The position numbers and the translations under genes are program-made. From NCBI RefSeq assembly GCF_036320965.1, contig NC_092231.1, positions 26,003,394-26,067,393 on the forward strand: DNA of 64,000 bases, given 5' to 3'. The notes beneath the pieces are model-generated. The model was not told where the DNA came from. It saw only the letters and a program-made list of their open reading frames with translations, and did not search any database. Below, one piece after another: positions 33,911-46,083 of this stretch. Each line of letters begins with the position of its first letter. Position 1 is the first letter of the stretch. This DNA comes from Panulirus ornatus (taxonomy: Eukaryota; Arthropoda; Malacostraca; Decapoda; Palinuridae).

Positions 33911-34504
33911 TTCATGCTGGTTAGTTACTTATTTTGTTTATTGTTAGTTTGTCTCTCTGTGTCTAGCAGTTTTGTTGTGCGGCTTGTTGATTATCAAGTT
34001 AGTTTGTTTGCTGGGTTGATCATCTGGTCAGGTCGCTGATTGCCTTGTAGGGATAATAGTTGGCTCGGGCGCTCGCTGGCCTGGTCAGGGGTTGGGTCGG
34101 TAAGGGTCGCCAGTAAGGACCATAAGACAGGTGATATATGTCCCTTACTGGTATAAAAGCTATTTATACTTTATGATGATGATGAATGTTTGATACAGTG
34201 GTCCAGGGAGCGTTGGTCTCAGGGCCTCGCTGGCTAAGTTGGTCGGCTCGATATAAAGGCTGGTCTCCACCGCGGCGCTTATACTGGAACTCTTTGGTAA
34301 TGTTCGTTCTTGTTTTTCTTTCTTTCCTTGTGGACCAGAGACTGTCTGTCATACTGTAACGCTGGTGTAGAGTACCCGAGTATGGTCCTAATGATGAAAG
34401 ACAGCAGCTGAAGAATGGGAGGAAGGAGAGTGTCTGTTGAAATGTTAATACGCCACAAGTTTCCTTTGTTAGTGTGTCCATGTAACACATACACCTCGAT
34501 GGAT
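33911..34504. other. No gene seen
   Basis: Mixed sequence; GTTAGTTTG/GCTGGTTAG phrases continue weakly to about 34060. A 108-codon minus-strand frame at 34164-34490 has no recognised motif. Confidence 0.3.
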
Positions 34505-34745
34505 CACGTCCAGGAACTAGATAGTTCCAGGAATATGATAGTTCAATGAACGTTATAGTTACAGTGACCTGATAGTTCCAGTACCATGATCATTCCAGGA
34601 TATTGATAGTTCCAAGACCCTGACAGTTCCAGGAAGCTGTTATTTCCCTAAAACTGATCGTTGTAGAGACCTGATAGAGTTAGGAACATGACAGTTCACT
34701 AACCTGACTCTTCCACGAACCTAATAGTTCCTCTCACCTGACGTA
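34505..34745. repeat. Degenerate 20-24 bp repeat
   Basis: GATAGTTCCAGGAATAT, CTGATAGTTCCAGTACC, TTGATAGTTCCAAGACC, CTGACAGTTCCAGGAAG and CTAATAGTTCC recur through the block. Confidence 0.8.
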
Positions 34746-35109
34746 AACTTCTCGACGTCAGAAGATTCCTTATGTAAATCAAAATCTTCTGGCGTCCATA
34801 AAACGCGCACTTAAAGATCACCAGTTGTTCCTCACTCGCTGAAAAAGGAAAAAGTTCAAGTCCGCCTGTGGCATTTGTCGCCAATATTTTGGGTGACAAG
34901 AACAGGCGGCGTCCCGCGCCATCAATCTACATAAGTGTCACGAATTAGGGAATAAATTCGAGTTGTGTGAACAAAGGAAGAAAATGAAGGCCCAGAATGG
35001 GAGCCGGATGCGGTTCCATCATCTTGAAGCAAGGGCTGCTCGACTCTCTAGAGAAATCATCCGACCCTGTTCCTGATGACAGGCGTTTGAAATGCCCGCG
35101 CGCCGGAAT

Positions 35110-35485
35110 ACAACTGAGCTTAGGGTGTACGTCTTTTGGAAAAGCTTGGGGCTATATCTTCTGGAAATTCTTTGGGGATATGTCTTTTGGAAAAGCTTAT
35201 TGTGTGTGTATGTGTACATTTTTTGGAAAAGCTTGCTAATGTATATGTTAAGAAAAGTTTACCTTTTTTGGAAAAACCTTCATCAATACATATTTCAGAA
35301 AAGTTAGGGCGTTAGTATTTTATTACATCTTCTGGAAAAGCTTGGGATGTATATCTTTTGGAAAAGCTTAGGGTTGTACGTCCTTTTGAACATCATTTGG
35401 GTGTGTGTATCTTTTGGAAAATCTTGGGTGGGTGTATTTCTTATGCTAAAGCTTGTCTGGGGTGTACGTACATCTATTGGAAACA
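35110..35485. repeat. Degenerate TTTTGGAAAAGCTTG repeat
   Basis: At least ten cores of CTTTTGGAAAAGCTTG or variants, separated by GGTGTATGTAT-like spacers, about 25-45 bases apart. The core is itself nearly palindromic. Confidence 0.8.
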
Positions 35486-36144
35486 CTGAATGTCATCGGC
35501 ATTTGAGGAGTTTCTTTTTTACGTAACGAAGGTTGTTACACAGAAATTTCAGAATATATCTTTTGACGAACATATTATAGTACTTAGAGGTTTCCTTGTA
35601 TTAAATTTTATCTTCAGTCCTGACGTAAATTAAGATATACTGCATCGCCGAGGTGGGCCCTGGCTGCCGTATTACACAGACCTCCCAGGAAATAGTGAAC
35701 GTACGTTATTAAAGTACTTTTATTTTCTTCATTGTTCTGTACATCGAGCTGGGGCGTGAGTTGTTTTCAGAATTTCATAACACCTTCACACGCAGCGTTC
35801 AGTAATGACCTTCTCCAGCCTCAGGGAGGCTGTAGAGCGTGAAATATTAGTTGATGTCGCTACGGCTTAGAGAGGATGACAGGTGGCGACCGTTCTCTGT
35901 TTTACCGGCCTCCCTCTTTGTTGGGGTCTGCTGGTACGTCCGCTGGCCAGCCAACTGTGCACAGTGGTCAGGTTGAACTAATGTATTTGGCACGTTTAGG
36001 TCAGAGGCTGGCTTAAGATACGTAGAGCAACTTCCATATTTCGTTTTGTTTCGTTCTGTTTATCTTAGAGGAAATATGAGGAATTTTGACTCCGACTCTC
36101 CACGACTGGATACCTGCCACCCACTCCTGCTGCTGCTGCTGCTT
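35486..36144. other. No gene seen
   Basis: Balanced sequence without long open frames or clear repeats, apart from a (CTG)n-like CTGCTGCTGCTGCTG near 36128. Confidence 0.3.
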
Positions 36145-36230
36145 GAGCACGAAGGTACGATCTCAAGCAAGATGGTACCTTAGCCCTTGAGCGCGACTGT
36201 TCGAACCTTGCACTCAACGGTATAGCTTTC
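36145..36230. repeat. Foldback element, arm fragment
   Basis: CTTGAGCACGAAGGTACGAT, CAAGCAAGATGGTACC, CCCTTGAGCGCGACTGTTCG and CTCAACGGTATAG are arm units, mostly in the left-arm orientation. Diverged. Confidence 0.55.
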
Positions 36231-36232
36231 CA

Positions 36233-36234
<2 letters not shown>

Positions 36235-36310
<76 letters not shown>
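36235..36310. repeat. (AT)n microsatellite
   Basis: About 38 AT units, directly beside the foldback arm fragment. Confidence 0.95.
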
Positions 36311-36315
<5 letters not shown>

Positions 36316-36914
36316 TATGTATTTGTTTATATAATCAGGTCATTGATGGAAAGAGATCACTAGACCCAGGCATTACTAGATTGTATGTGAATTTATGTGG
36401 ATTACATTACTTAGGCACATATATGTAGGAAAATTTTAATACTGAAGGAAAGAGGGTTTACTTCACTGTCACTGGACAACAGTTGCTCATTTATTTTCTT
36501 TTGAATAAACATATCTAATTCCTCGTGTTATTTTTGTTTTCTTTCAAAAAGAAAAAAAAACGAAAAGGAATCGTGTAAAAAACTCGTCACTTGGGCCGAG
36601 AGTCAGGTATTATTAGGTTAAGTAATTGCTAATGTAATAATATGCTTCTCTTCGTATCTCCTTTTTCTGAGCGAATGAAATTTCGCAACACAAGTATTCG
36701 TGTGTGAATATGTGTTTCTATATACGTCTTCAGTACTCGGTGGTTGTGATATTAAGTATGTCAAGTCAGAGTTACGTAGTTTTTCCTGATAGTGTGATGT
36801 GTATACTTTATATAAATCTCACAAACTTTAACAATATTTTACATGTGATAAACATTCGCTCCACAACAGAAAAATAACTTGGGCTTTCATGATGGTTTTG
36901 GCGAGATAACTGCT

Positions 36915-36918
<4 letters not shown>
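36311..36918. other. A/T-rich sequence, no gene seen
   Basis: No recognisable open frame or repeat. Confidence 0.3.

Positions 36919-36980
<62 letters not shown>
36919..36980. repeat. (CA)n microsatellite
   Basis: About 31 CA units immediately before the SINE. Confidence 0.95.
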
Positions 36981-36982
<2 letters not shown>

Positions 36983-37121
36983 GCCTCCATGGGGTAGTAG
37001 TTAGCATTGCTGACCATGACTCGTCCCGCTTAAGTTCGAATCCTGGTCGCGGAAGTCGGCTCACGTCCTACCCAGATGTTCACCCTCCCTTCGGGGCTGG
37101 TCGATAAATGAATAGCAAGCT

Positions 37122-37182
<61 letters not shown>

Positions 37183-37282
37183 ACGCAGGAGTAAAGCCAT
37201 GGTACATATATACAAGATTAAGAGACGGTGCTGCTGCACGAGTGCGAGACACTCTGCCCGTAACACACAAATAATCATCACA
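36981..37282 (+). mobile_element. tRNA-derived SINE with internal (TG)n
   Basis: Head GGGCCTCCATGGGGTAGTAG, TTAGCATTGCTGACCATGAC and B box GTTCGAATCCTGG at about 37034. Body AGTCGGCTCACGTCC, GTTCACCCTCCCTTCGGGGC and TGGTCGATAAATGAATAG, then (TG)n at 37124-37179, then ACATATATACAAGATTAAGA, GACGG and CCGTAACACAC. It matches 10764-11060 on both sides of the TG tract. Confidence 0.8.
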
Positions 37283-37433
37283 CAATACAAAGTTGGGAAG
37301 AGGCAGGAGGCTGATTGCACTGGTGGCGTCAGACTCGCCTCTATCTTGACGTACAGCGGGGGTGGCATATCCAGTCAGCCATAGTGTTCACTATGAAAGA
37401 GAGGCTAAGTTTGACTTCCAGCTATCAGTGATG

Positions 37434-37480
<47 letters not shown>

Positions 37481-38115
37481 GGGAGTTGGGGTGAAATAGA
37501 GGAGGGTATGAAGTGGGAAAGGCTGATGGGAGTAGGAGTAAGCTCCTGTAGGCAGAGCTGACGAAGTGCTGCAGAGATAAGTATACTGTGATCTTACACA
37601 ACGCTCTTACGGCCAAACTTTGTAGCAGATTTTAGTGGGAGTGGTTCCCGAGTTGATGATGGTGGTGGTGTGGTGTGATGGTGGTGTGGTGGTGGGCTGC
37701 CTTGGTCAGGGTGTTGATCTGTGCATACGAGGAGCGGGTAAATACGGGTATGTAGGGAGAGCAGATGACACAAGGCCCAGTACTGAACTGTGACGAGGGG
37801 TTATGTGCCAGCTGATGTTTTGATTCTAACTGCTTGTATATATTGGATAGTTGAGGTTATTTCTGGTACGAGTTGCATGTGTTTTAGATAATTGATGGTA
37901 GAAGTTTTGTAGTAGAGGGACTCCGTATCTTTTCCTCGCTTCTCTGTAATTCATTTTTCTTTTCATTTCTCATTGTTCTTTGTATTTGCTCCGTATTTAC
38001 CTGACTCCGTTCGTCTTGTCCACCGCTCTAGCTTTTAGAATTAATGTTTTGTTATAGATATTTTCATATTCCATATGAGGTGTTACCGGGCACCTCCTGC
38101 ACGAGACTACACCGC
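37283..38115. other. Mixed sequence with (TG)n
   Basis: (TG)n at about 37436-37478, a GGTGGTGTGGTG cluster near 37665-37700. No gene recognised. Confidence 0.35.
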
Positions 38116-38250
38116 GGGTGAAAAATCGCCTTTCACGAGGCTGTATCGTTGGGAGTTGAAGTCATAGAACTTTACATTCCGAAGGAATCCACATTTCCCT
38201 GCTGCTGGAAGTAGTGCAGCTATGGACTGCAAGTTCCTCTGGAGAGAGTG
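38116..38250 (+). repeat. Dispersed repeat, copy 2 of 2
   Basis: GGTGAAAAATCGCC, ACGAGGCTGTATCGTTGGGA, TTCCGAAGGAATCCACATTT and CCCTGCTGCTGGAAG match 23323-23455. Confidence 0.6.
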
Positions 38251-38667
38251 GGTTACACCAGGTCTTCTCCGTAGACAGAGGCTTTGGGGTAGTTATGAAT
38301 CCATAAGAGAAATATCTTTCCTGACTCTTGCATAGTGTGTTGTGTCCTCGTGTACCTTGATCCCTCAGTTTCAAGGAACTCCTCGATATAGACGTCGTCA
38401 GATCGGTCGAGGAACATGTATGAAGTAGGTAATCATGACTCTCCCCCCCTCACCCCTCGTTGTCTTCTGTATCGTGGTTGTCATCCTCTTCCTGTAGCTC
38501 ACCTCCCTCCTCACTTCAGGTCCACATACTGTTGCCCGTCGTTGGATCCTATCTACCAGATGTTTTTGTTTCTGGAAGCTGGGGTGACCCAGCTGGTAAC
38601 GCGTACTCTAAATTGGGTGTAATTTGTACCATAGCCTCTCTTTTTTTTCTTTTATCATTTCTTCCAT

Positions 38668-38825
38668 GTACTTGAAGGAAGCTTTAACGTGTGTCTTATA
38701 CTTGAAGGCAGTTTCTAGATTTGTGTCGTGTACTTATAGGGATTTTTAACATATGTATCTTGTACTTACTGGCACTTTTAATATTTCAACCTTGTATTTG
38801 AAGGATATTTTAACTTCGACCAAGT
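38668..38825. repeat. Degenerate 40-bp TACTTGAAGG repeat
   Basis: GTACTTGAAGGAAGCTTTAA, ATACTTGAAGGCAG, GTACTTATAGGGATTTTTAA, GTACTTACTGGCACTTTTAA and GTATTTGAAGGATATTTTAA are spaced by about 30-40 bases. Confidence 0.7.
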
Positions 38826-38879
38826 GTATAGCTTGAATCCTTTTTCTGTTTCAGCCTCCATGTCCCTGTCACACATAGA

Positions 38880-39400
38880 TACTGTAATTTGCTCCAACAA
38901 TCGAGGTGAGAGTCAGTCTGGCCTAATTTCGTGAATTGCTTACCTTCAAGTCTACATTTAACCAAATTGATATCCACTGACCTTGCTCGAATCTGTATAC
39001 TAGGTCTCGTTGTAAGCTGACACGGTTCTCAGTAGCGTTTGCTTCTCACCTATGTATAAAATCATCCGTAAGCATATTAATGTATGGTTCCACTTCATTT
39101 GATATGCATGATTTCCCTCACTCTGGTTAATCATTTACATACATCAGGAATGTAGGAGTCTTCAAGACTGAGTGAGTCTTGCGGGACGCCAGATGATCCG
39201 CTGAGATGGTACTTCTCTTTGTGTCCTTTGTTTTCCTCTGCTCAGATGATTTTGATCCGCTGAAGCAGCCTTCCTTATATACACCACGGGTCGGCTTAGA
39301 ACCCTGGGCAGGGCGTCTGGCTACCTCGGCCATACGGAGGTTATAAGACACAAACACACTAGATTTCAAGTGTTTTTACGTATGTCATAACCTCATCTCT
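38880..39400 (-). pseudogene. Decayed non-LTR retrotransposon RT fragment
   Basis: Minus strand: THSVLKTPTFLMYVND at about 39127-39180 (family norm SVLGPILFLIYVND), then YINMLTDDFIH near 39060-39090 (motif C, normally YINLFADD), and LQRDLVYRFEQGQWISIWLN near 38970-39010. An in-frame TGA follows the TDD block and other stops are present. Upstream (towards 39369) the frame continues without a motif I can place. Inactive relic. Confidence 0.65.
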
Positions 39401-39867
39401 GTGGGGCCAGCATGGATTTTAATCCCACGCAGCTCCGATAGTGTGACAAAAGATATGTCGGATGTGCAGGGTTCGAAGCCCATGGTGTATACACATTATG
39501 TCTGTACTTGGACGTATAGTCTTCCTTGTGTACCAGTATAGAAATCTTTCTTTATTCCTCTGTCATCATTCCACTGTGGGAGACCGTCTCGGTTGTGTGT
39601 GAGTCGATGCTTACATGTGTATCTGTTCTTTCCCATGTTTGCCATCTTGCTCGCTCAGTTTCTCTTTTTCATGAACACCTTCACCGGTTCCTCCCGTGCA
39701 GCAGCCTCACCTGTCCCCTGGTACATCATCGTCTACGACCAACTCACTGGTCAGTCTCCCTCTCTCGTCACTGTAGTATTGTCATTGGTCTTTTCTTGCT
39801 TTCTCTCTATTTGGGACACTGTGCGCGCCGGGTCTGTTGCCTCTGGTAGGTTTTGCATTCCGTTTAC
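39401..39867. other. No gene seen
   Basis: Frames of 107 and 131 codons overlap in different phases here, run into the following microsatellite and have no recognised domain. Confidence 0.3.
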
Positions 39868-39976
<109 letters not shown>

Positions 39977-40129
39977 ATGAATGATTGATTTGATTTTTTT
40001 TTCTGTTGGCATCATGTCTACTATTTGACTCTCAGTACCACACATTGCCTTACATCTAGATCATTATATATGTCCTTCGTTATGGCTTATCCCTGTAACA
40101 TACAGGTATCATACAGCAGTTCATCATCC

Positions 40130-40170
40130 TCGGCCCCCCCCCCTCCACCCCTCCCACCTACACCCACATG
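40130..40170. repeat. C-rich run
   Basis: A C9 run, then CCTCCACCCCTCCCACC. Surrounding 39975-40456 holds no recognised feature. Confidence 0.5.
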
Positions 40171-40452
40171 GTTGGTGGTGTGTCACAGGGGAGACCAGGT
40201 GTGGTGGACGGACAACCCCCCAAATATTTCCACGCACGGTCGGATCTCTCCACCATTATAGGCATAAGTGTGACAGTCACACCCGACCCATGTGGGAGTA
40301 TAGCCTTTTGCACAAATCCAGGCACCAGTAGGTATGGGTAGGTGGTTGGCAGATTAGCTTAAGAATCCCTCTCTTTTTTTTCTGGCTGCTACGTTTTATA
40401 GCTCTGTCATGATCACATGTGCTACTTGCCGTTTTCTCTTTGTCTCCCAATT

Positions 40453-40791
<339 letters not shown>

Positions 40792-40961
40792 TATGATAAT
40801 ACCCAGCAGCGTTAAAGAAGTAATTACCTAATGTGTTTTAAGACATGTTTTCGCTGACGTCTGGCCACTCTGGAGCTAATGCTGTTATCAACTCCACCTG
40901 TCTAATCCACTTAAGCTATTTAGTCTCCAGGAGAGTTAGAACTGTTGACATGACGGTAGCT

Positions 40962-40962
<1 letters not shown>

Positions 40963-41004
<42 letters not shown>

Positions 41005-41108
41005 GCACGGATTTCTTGTCCCAGTCTTCCTCTCTTTCTCTCTTGCTGTAGCGTAGTTCCTCAGTCCTCCACCTCTGTCTCATCTCCTCTTGCTTTCTTG
41101 TGCTCTGT

Positions 41109-41178
<70 letters not shown>
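40963..41178. repeat. (CA)n and (CT)n
   Basis: (CA)n at about 40963-41001 and (CT)n at about 41108-41178. Confidence 0.95.
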
Positions 41179-41181
<3 letters not shown>

Positions 41182-41569
41182 CCACATTTTCGCTCCTTTT
41201 TCTCTGGGGTTATTTCGTTATGTCCATTAAGGTAATTGCTTCTCTGTGTCTCCCTCCTTGCAGGGATGGGCGCAGTTTAAAACTCCAGCATCCATTTTTC
41301 TCCTCTGGTTTCATTCGTATTTGACGTAATTATCGGGTCTTTTCTCCTGTTAATATGCAAATGTCTGCCTGATGTGTCGCCTTGCGTATCCATTCTTATG
41401 TCTTAGTGTCGTCTGTTTATTCTCTTTAAGGTAATTAATGTTTCCTTTTCTCTTCCCAGGTACGTGTGTGTGTGTGTGTTTGGTCGCGGTGGTGTGGCGG
41501 AGAGCTTAGGGTCTTCCCTCCCGGGCGGCGACACTCGAGGGTAAATATCTTAATACTCTGGCCAGTACT
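41179..41569. other. No gene seen
   Basis: Mixed sequence with a short GT run near 41465-41480. Confidence 0.3.
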
Positions 41570-41895
41570 GGTACTCCGAGCCTTGGAGGGAGAGTGTGGA
41601 GTGGTCTTCGCTCCTTGGAGGGAGAGTGTGGAGTGGTCCTCGCTCCTTGGAGGGAGAGTGTAGAGTGGTCTTCGCTCCTTGGAGGGAGAGTGTGGGTGGA
41701 GTGGTCTTCGCTCCTTGGAGGGAGAGTGTAGAGTGGTCTTCGCTCCTTGGAGGGAGAGTGTGGGTGGAGTGGTCTTCGCTCCTTGGAGGGAGAGTGTGGG
41801 TGGAGTGGTCTTCGCTCCTTGGAGGGAGAGTCGGGGTTGTCTCCGAGCCGTGGAGGGAGAGTAGGGCCGTCCCCAAGCCTTAGAGGGAGGGAGTG
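41570..41895. repeat. 32/36-bp minisatellite
   Basis: About nine units of CGCTCCTTGGAGGGAGAGTG followed by TGGAGTGGTCTT. Two length classes exist: 32 bases, and 36 bases with an extra GGTG. Length classes are interspersed. Five overlapping frames of 61-131 codons on both strands are array translations. Confidence 0.95.
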
Positions 41896-42049
41896 TAGCA
41901 CTCTCCTCTCCCTGCAGAGACAGTGGCTGTCGTAACTGTTACTACACGTATGGTATTACTGGTGCTACATATACGTCTGCCATCACCAACAAGACAAGCA
42001 GTAAAAACACAGCTGAGAGCATAGCCAGAAAAGCACCACCACCACAGTG

Positions 42050-42311
42050 ACCGTAACTGTTGTCACCACCACAGACACTTGCACCACCACCACCACCAAC
42101 ACCCCACCGGCACCACTACTAACACCGAAGCCATCACCACCACCAAAGGCGTAACCAACGCCAACACCACCAACACAGCTGACACCAACACCATAACAGC
42201 CACCACCACCACCAAAACCGCCAACTCCTCCACCAACACCAACACAGCCACCACCAGCACCTCCATCAACACAAACACAGCCACCACCAGCAGAAATGAC
42301 ACATCACCACC

Positions 42312-42368
<57 letters not shown>
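42050..42368. repeat. (CAC/AAC)n imperfect trinucleotide tract and (GT)n
   Basis: CACCACCAC and AACACC triplets dominate 42050-42310, followed by (GT)n at 42313-42368. The Thr/Asn-rich frame at 42079 resembles a mucin but is explained by the triplet repeat and continues into Cys/Val translation. Confidence 0.85.
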
Positions 42369-42370
<2 letters not shown>

Positions 42371-42852
42371 CATTAACAGGCCTGCTGTACTCGCAGCTTG
42401 TAATAGGTCTCTGTTTCATAATTCTTCGTTGTATTATTGTCGCTGAATTATTCATACGAACATGTAATTATATCCGAATGAAATTCAGTTCCCGACTTAA
42501 TGCCTCGTTCGGCCGCGCATCACGGACGGTACACACATGCATACAGACAGAGCTAAACCCCCTTGTTTCCAAAACCGACAAAAGAGTGGAAATCCTCGGG
42601 TTCTGCATATGATTCCCTGCTGTGCTCTCGGCCAGTTGTGAAAAAACAGATTGGAATATATAACATCTCCTCAGTCCGTAGCTTTTATCGGGCGTGTTCA
42701 AAGGTGAGCCGAGGTAGACAAAAGGGTTGTTACCTTCTTCTGTTGACCCACACTCTGAATGTGATCAAGACTCTTTAAGGTATGGAAAGAGAGGCTTCAA
42801 CTCCCCCCTGACGGTGGGCGAGTCTCCTGTACAGCGGCAACAGCAACCCCGG

Positions 42853-42854
<2 letters not shown>
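42369..42854. other. No gene seen
   Basis: Balanced sequence. Short frames have no recognised motif. Confidence 0.3.

Positions 42855-42933
<79 letters not shown>
42855..42933. repeat. (CT)n microsatellite
   Basis: About 39 CT units. Confidence 0.95.
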
Positions 42934-42939
<6 letters not shown>

Positions 42940-43661
42940 GGTCTTTCATAAGGTGTCTGATTCCCTTCCAGGGGTGTTACTGCTGTTGCCCATCACATGT
43001 ATACAGTACTGACTACTTTGTTCGTGGTGTTAGACCCAATTATGAAATTCTCTGTAACAAAAAATGTTGAATAACTTTACGTGTTTTCGTCTTAAGGTAA
43101 ACATTTTATTATTCAAAGATAATTCGTAATAAGTGAATATTTCTGGATTTCAGATTTCCATTTATTTGAACTCTCAATATTCTTGATACAATAGTCTTTT
43201 GTGAATGATATGTACTGTGAAAGGGATTTAACCCTTCATGTGATATTGTAACATTAAGATCGTAATTAATCTTTGTTAGGCTTCTTGTGAAGTATTGAAT
43301 CGTGCAAGTGGATTAGTCTGTGGAAAATCGTTTGATCTTATCTCATGACAATTAATCATTAATTAGGAAAACTAGAAAACGTTTTGTCATTTCAAGATAA
43401 TAAATCTTTTACAACGTATTTCTTTTGGCGTTATTTAACCGGGCGGTCGACCTTTGATAAGGCATTTATTTCATTTATAAAAGCGCTGATATCATTCATG
43501 TGTGTACCCCTTTATCAGGCATTCACGGCGGCTCAAGTCATTTTTGCATATTCTTAACGAGGCTCTGATAAGGAGTTTTGATTTACGACCCAGAGTGCGC
43601 ACTGTTCGGCAGCAGCTTCTGTGTGAATTAAGCCTTTGAGTGTTTTGTTAGAATCTCCTCC

Positions 43662-43662
<1 letters not shown>
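42934..43662. other. A/T-rich repeat-poor stretch
   Basis: No gene or repeat recognised. Confidence 0.3.

Positions 43663-43707
<45 letters not shown>
43663..43707. repeat. (GT)n microsatellite
   Basis: About 22 GT units. Confidence 0.95.
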
Positions 43708-43708
<1 letters not shown>

Positions 43709-44195
43709 ATGCGTGGGTGCGTGCCCACGTAATCTCCAAGAGCCTTTGCTAATTTATTGCAAAACTATTAAGAGGATTTGGTGGGATTTCGAGGTTTCTT
43801 TGGCCCCGTGTTTACCATGGCAGAGTCTGGGCCTTGCGGGGGAGCGAAGCCTTGATTTGAAGAAGGTTTCTTTCCAGAGAAGTCATAACACGTCACCAGT
43901 AAACAGTCGATATATCGCTGATGATGTCAAGGCGGATGGCCAAAAGAAAAGTGACAAGGAGTTGAAAAGGATCTCACCTTGTACCGCCTTAATATCCCCC
44001 ATCATTATCAAAGGTATTGAAGAGGACCGACCTTAAATGAAGATCAGGGTTGGTCTAGACTGATGATGCTGAGTGTTGCACACGGGCAGTTAAGCGAACA
44101 AGTCCTTACCTCGAGGACGTGAAATTCAGTGGAAAATTGATTCAAGCTCTGAAAAAGGACATTCGTTATTTATTCAATTACTCAAAAAAAGAAAA

Positions 44196-44198
<3 letters not shown>
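43708..44198. other. No gene recognised
   Basis: Open for about 110 codons on the + strand (to 44036) after the (GT)n. The content is not low-complexity, but I recognise no domain and see no start of its own. Confidence 0.25.

Positions 44199-44261
<63 letters not shown>
44199..44261. repeat. (AT)n microsatellite
   Basis: About 31 AT units. Confidence 0.95.
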
Positions 44262-44264
<3 letters not shown>

Positions 44265-44624
44265 AATAGGTCACAGTGGTGGGCGTGATCCTGTTTTTGT
44301 ATATATATCCCGTAACCGTTCTTAGTACCTGTAAGGGTCACTGAAAATTGAAAGATTCTGTCAGATTTTGCGCCAAGATTCGGGAGGCGGTGGCAGTACA
44401 TCAGGAGGCAGGTGTAGAGGGATCCTTAAGTAACGTTTGTTCCTTCAGTAGGAGGTCAACACAAGCCTCGTGTACTTGAGGTCTGTAAGCCGACACGGGT
44501 CTCTCAAGACCCCGAATCCCTCACGTGTACACCACTCACAAAGTCACAACACGTTCGTACGCCAGTTGATTTGAAATCCCTGTAAGGAGACCGTTTTTCT
44601 TATTATTCCCTATCCATACCATAA

Positions 44625-44935
44625 CAGATGGGAACCTTCTACTTTACTATCCTGTCTCCATTTATATTGGTGGGTGGGGAGGAGCCTTCTACTTTACTAT
44701 CCTGTCTCCATTTATATTGGTGGGTGAGGAGGAGCCTTCTGCTTTACTATCCTGTCTCCATCTGTAGTGGTGGGTGAGGAGGAGCCTTCTGCTTTGCTGA
44801 AGATCCTAGTATTGTCCTCAGGCAATAACCTCGTCATGGACCATCAGATTTTTTGCATGTACTGTCCTCCAGCAGATTACCTCGTCATGGACCATCAGGT
44901 CTTCTATTATCTCTCTTACCCATGTACTGCCATAT
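44625..44935. repeat. 50-bp tandem repeat and adjoining duplication
   Basis: GAGCCTTCTACTTTACTATC, CTGTCTCCATTTATATTGG and TGGGTGAGGAG repeat three and a half times from about 44629 to 44800. After it, TACTGTCCTCCAGCAGATTA and ACCTCGTCATGGACCATCAG occur twice (44815-44910). Confidence 0.9.
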
Positions 44936-45254
44936 ACTCATTTGTGCCGTGAATATATGAAAATCTTACTATGGTAGACATTATGATGGGTTTATGAAGT
45001 AGTTGAGTGAGTGAGAGTAATTCACTGAGGAATGATATAACCGTATGAGAAAAGATTAAAAACAGTCAAAATTTAGATTGTATTATAATCGTTATTTTAG
45101 AGCGATTCCTAAGGAGTTCCGTATAGGGAAATTTCTAAATCTTAAGTTGATTCAAAGTCATTGCAGGAATTTCAGTCGTAGTCTCTGCCCAGGAAACAGA
45201 CAGAAGAACAGTCCAGTTTACTTGATCAACCCTTGTGGAAGATGACCTGGCCGC
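44936..45254. other. No gene seen
   Basis: A/T-leaning sequence without a recognisable feature. Confidence 0.3.
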
Positions 45255-45362
45255 TTTCCTGATTGATAAGAGTCAGGTCAAAGGCCAAAGGCTATCATAC
45301 TGAAGGGTCATACCGTCGTACTCGAGGATCGTGAATGACCTGCTCAAGAGTGTTAAGGGTAA
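45255..45362. repeat. Foldback element, right arm
   Basis: GAGTCAGGTCAAAGGCCAAA, GGCTATCATACTGAAGGGTC, ATACCGTCGTACTCGAGG and CTGCTCAAGAGTGTTAAGGG match the centre and right arm of 62127-62310. The left arm is essentially missing. Confidence 0.65.
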
Positions 45363-45739
45363 TACGCCATTATCTATTAACCTGTTTACGTATAGCAAGA
45401 TTCGAGGTCTTACGTGTGTGTGTATGTGTGTGTGTGGAAGGGGTGGGGTTTTTCTAAATGCGGATGGGTTGGTGGTCGTGGGAGGGTAGAGGGTAGGAGA
45501 GCCTATGTAGACTTTTATTTTTCATTTTTCTCTATGGCCAGAAGGGAAGGGCGTTTGGGGCCGCTGCAGGTCCAGTGAGTGTTAAACCTCTGTAGAGCTT
45601 GGTAGTAATAGAGGCTTCGTGCTAGGAGGTGTGCAGGTGAGGGGGACGGGGGGAAGAGAAACATTTAACCTAGCAATATTCTAGACATTTTTAACGACCT
45701 TTCTTTGGTTATGACTTGAGGGAAGGAATTTTTCTTTAT

Positions 45740-45985
45740 CCAGATAATAGTCCAGGTGTGTGTATAGAGAGGAGGAGGAGGATCTGGTAATGGTTCAGGT
45801 TGTTAGAGAAAGCTGGAAGGTTTGGTAATGGTTCGGGTTGTGTGTGTAGGGAGAAAGCTAGTACGGTCCAGGAACACATCAAGTGTTCGTAAAGGTTACT
45901 GGAGGGTCAGGTGTGTGTTGATATAGACCTGTTAGGGTCTGGTGATGGTTCAGGTGTGTGTAGAGAGAGCTATGGGGGCTTAACA
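45740..45985. repeat. Degenerate GGTAATGGTTCAGGT repeat
   Basis: CTGGTAATGGTTCAGGTTG, TTGGTAATGGTTCGGGTTG and CTGGTGATGGTTCAGGTGTG, with GTGTGTAGAGAGA spacers, at about 50-100 bases. Confidence 0.65.
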
Positions 45986-46005
45986 TTATCATTTACTATC
46001 ACAGT

Positions 46006-46080
<75 letters not shown>
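46006..46080. repeat. (AT)n microsatellite at LINE 5' edge
   Basis: About 37 AT units ending exactly where the LINE copy 3 reading frame begins. Confidence 0.95.

Positions 46081-46083
<3 letters not shown>

Noticed and set aside
42079..42612. Thr/Asn-rich mucin-like protein
   Set aside because: Explained by the imperfect CAC/AAC triplet tract; the frame runs into (GT)n translation.
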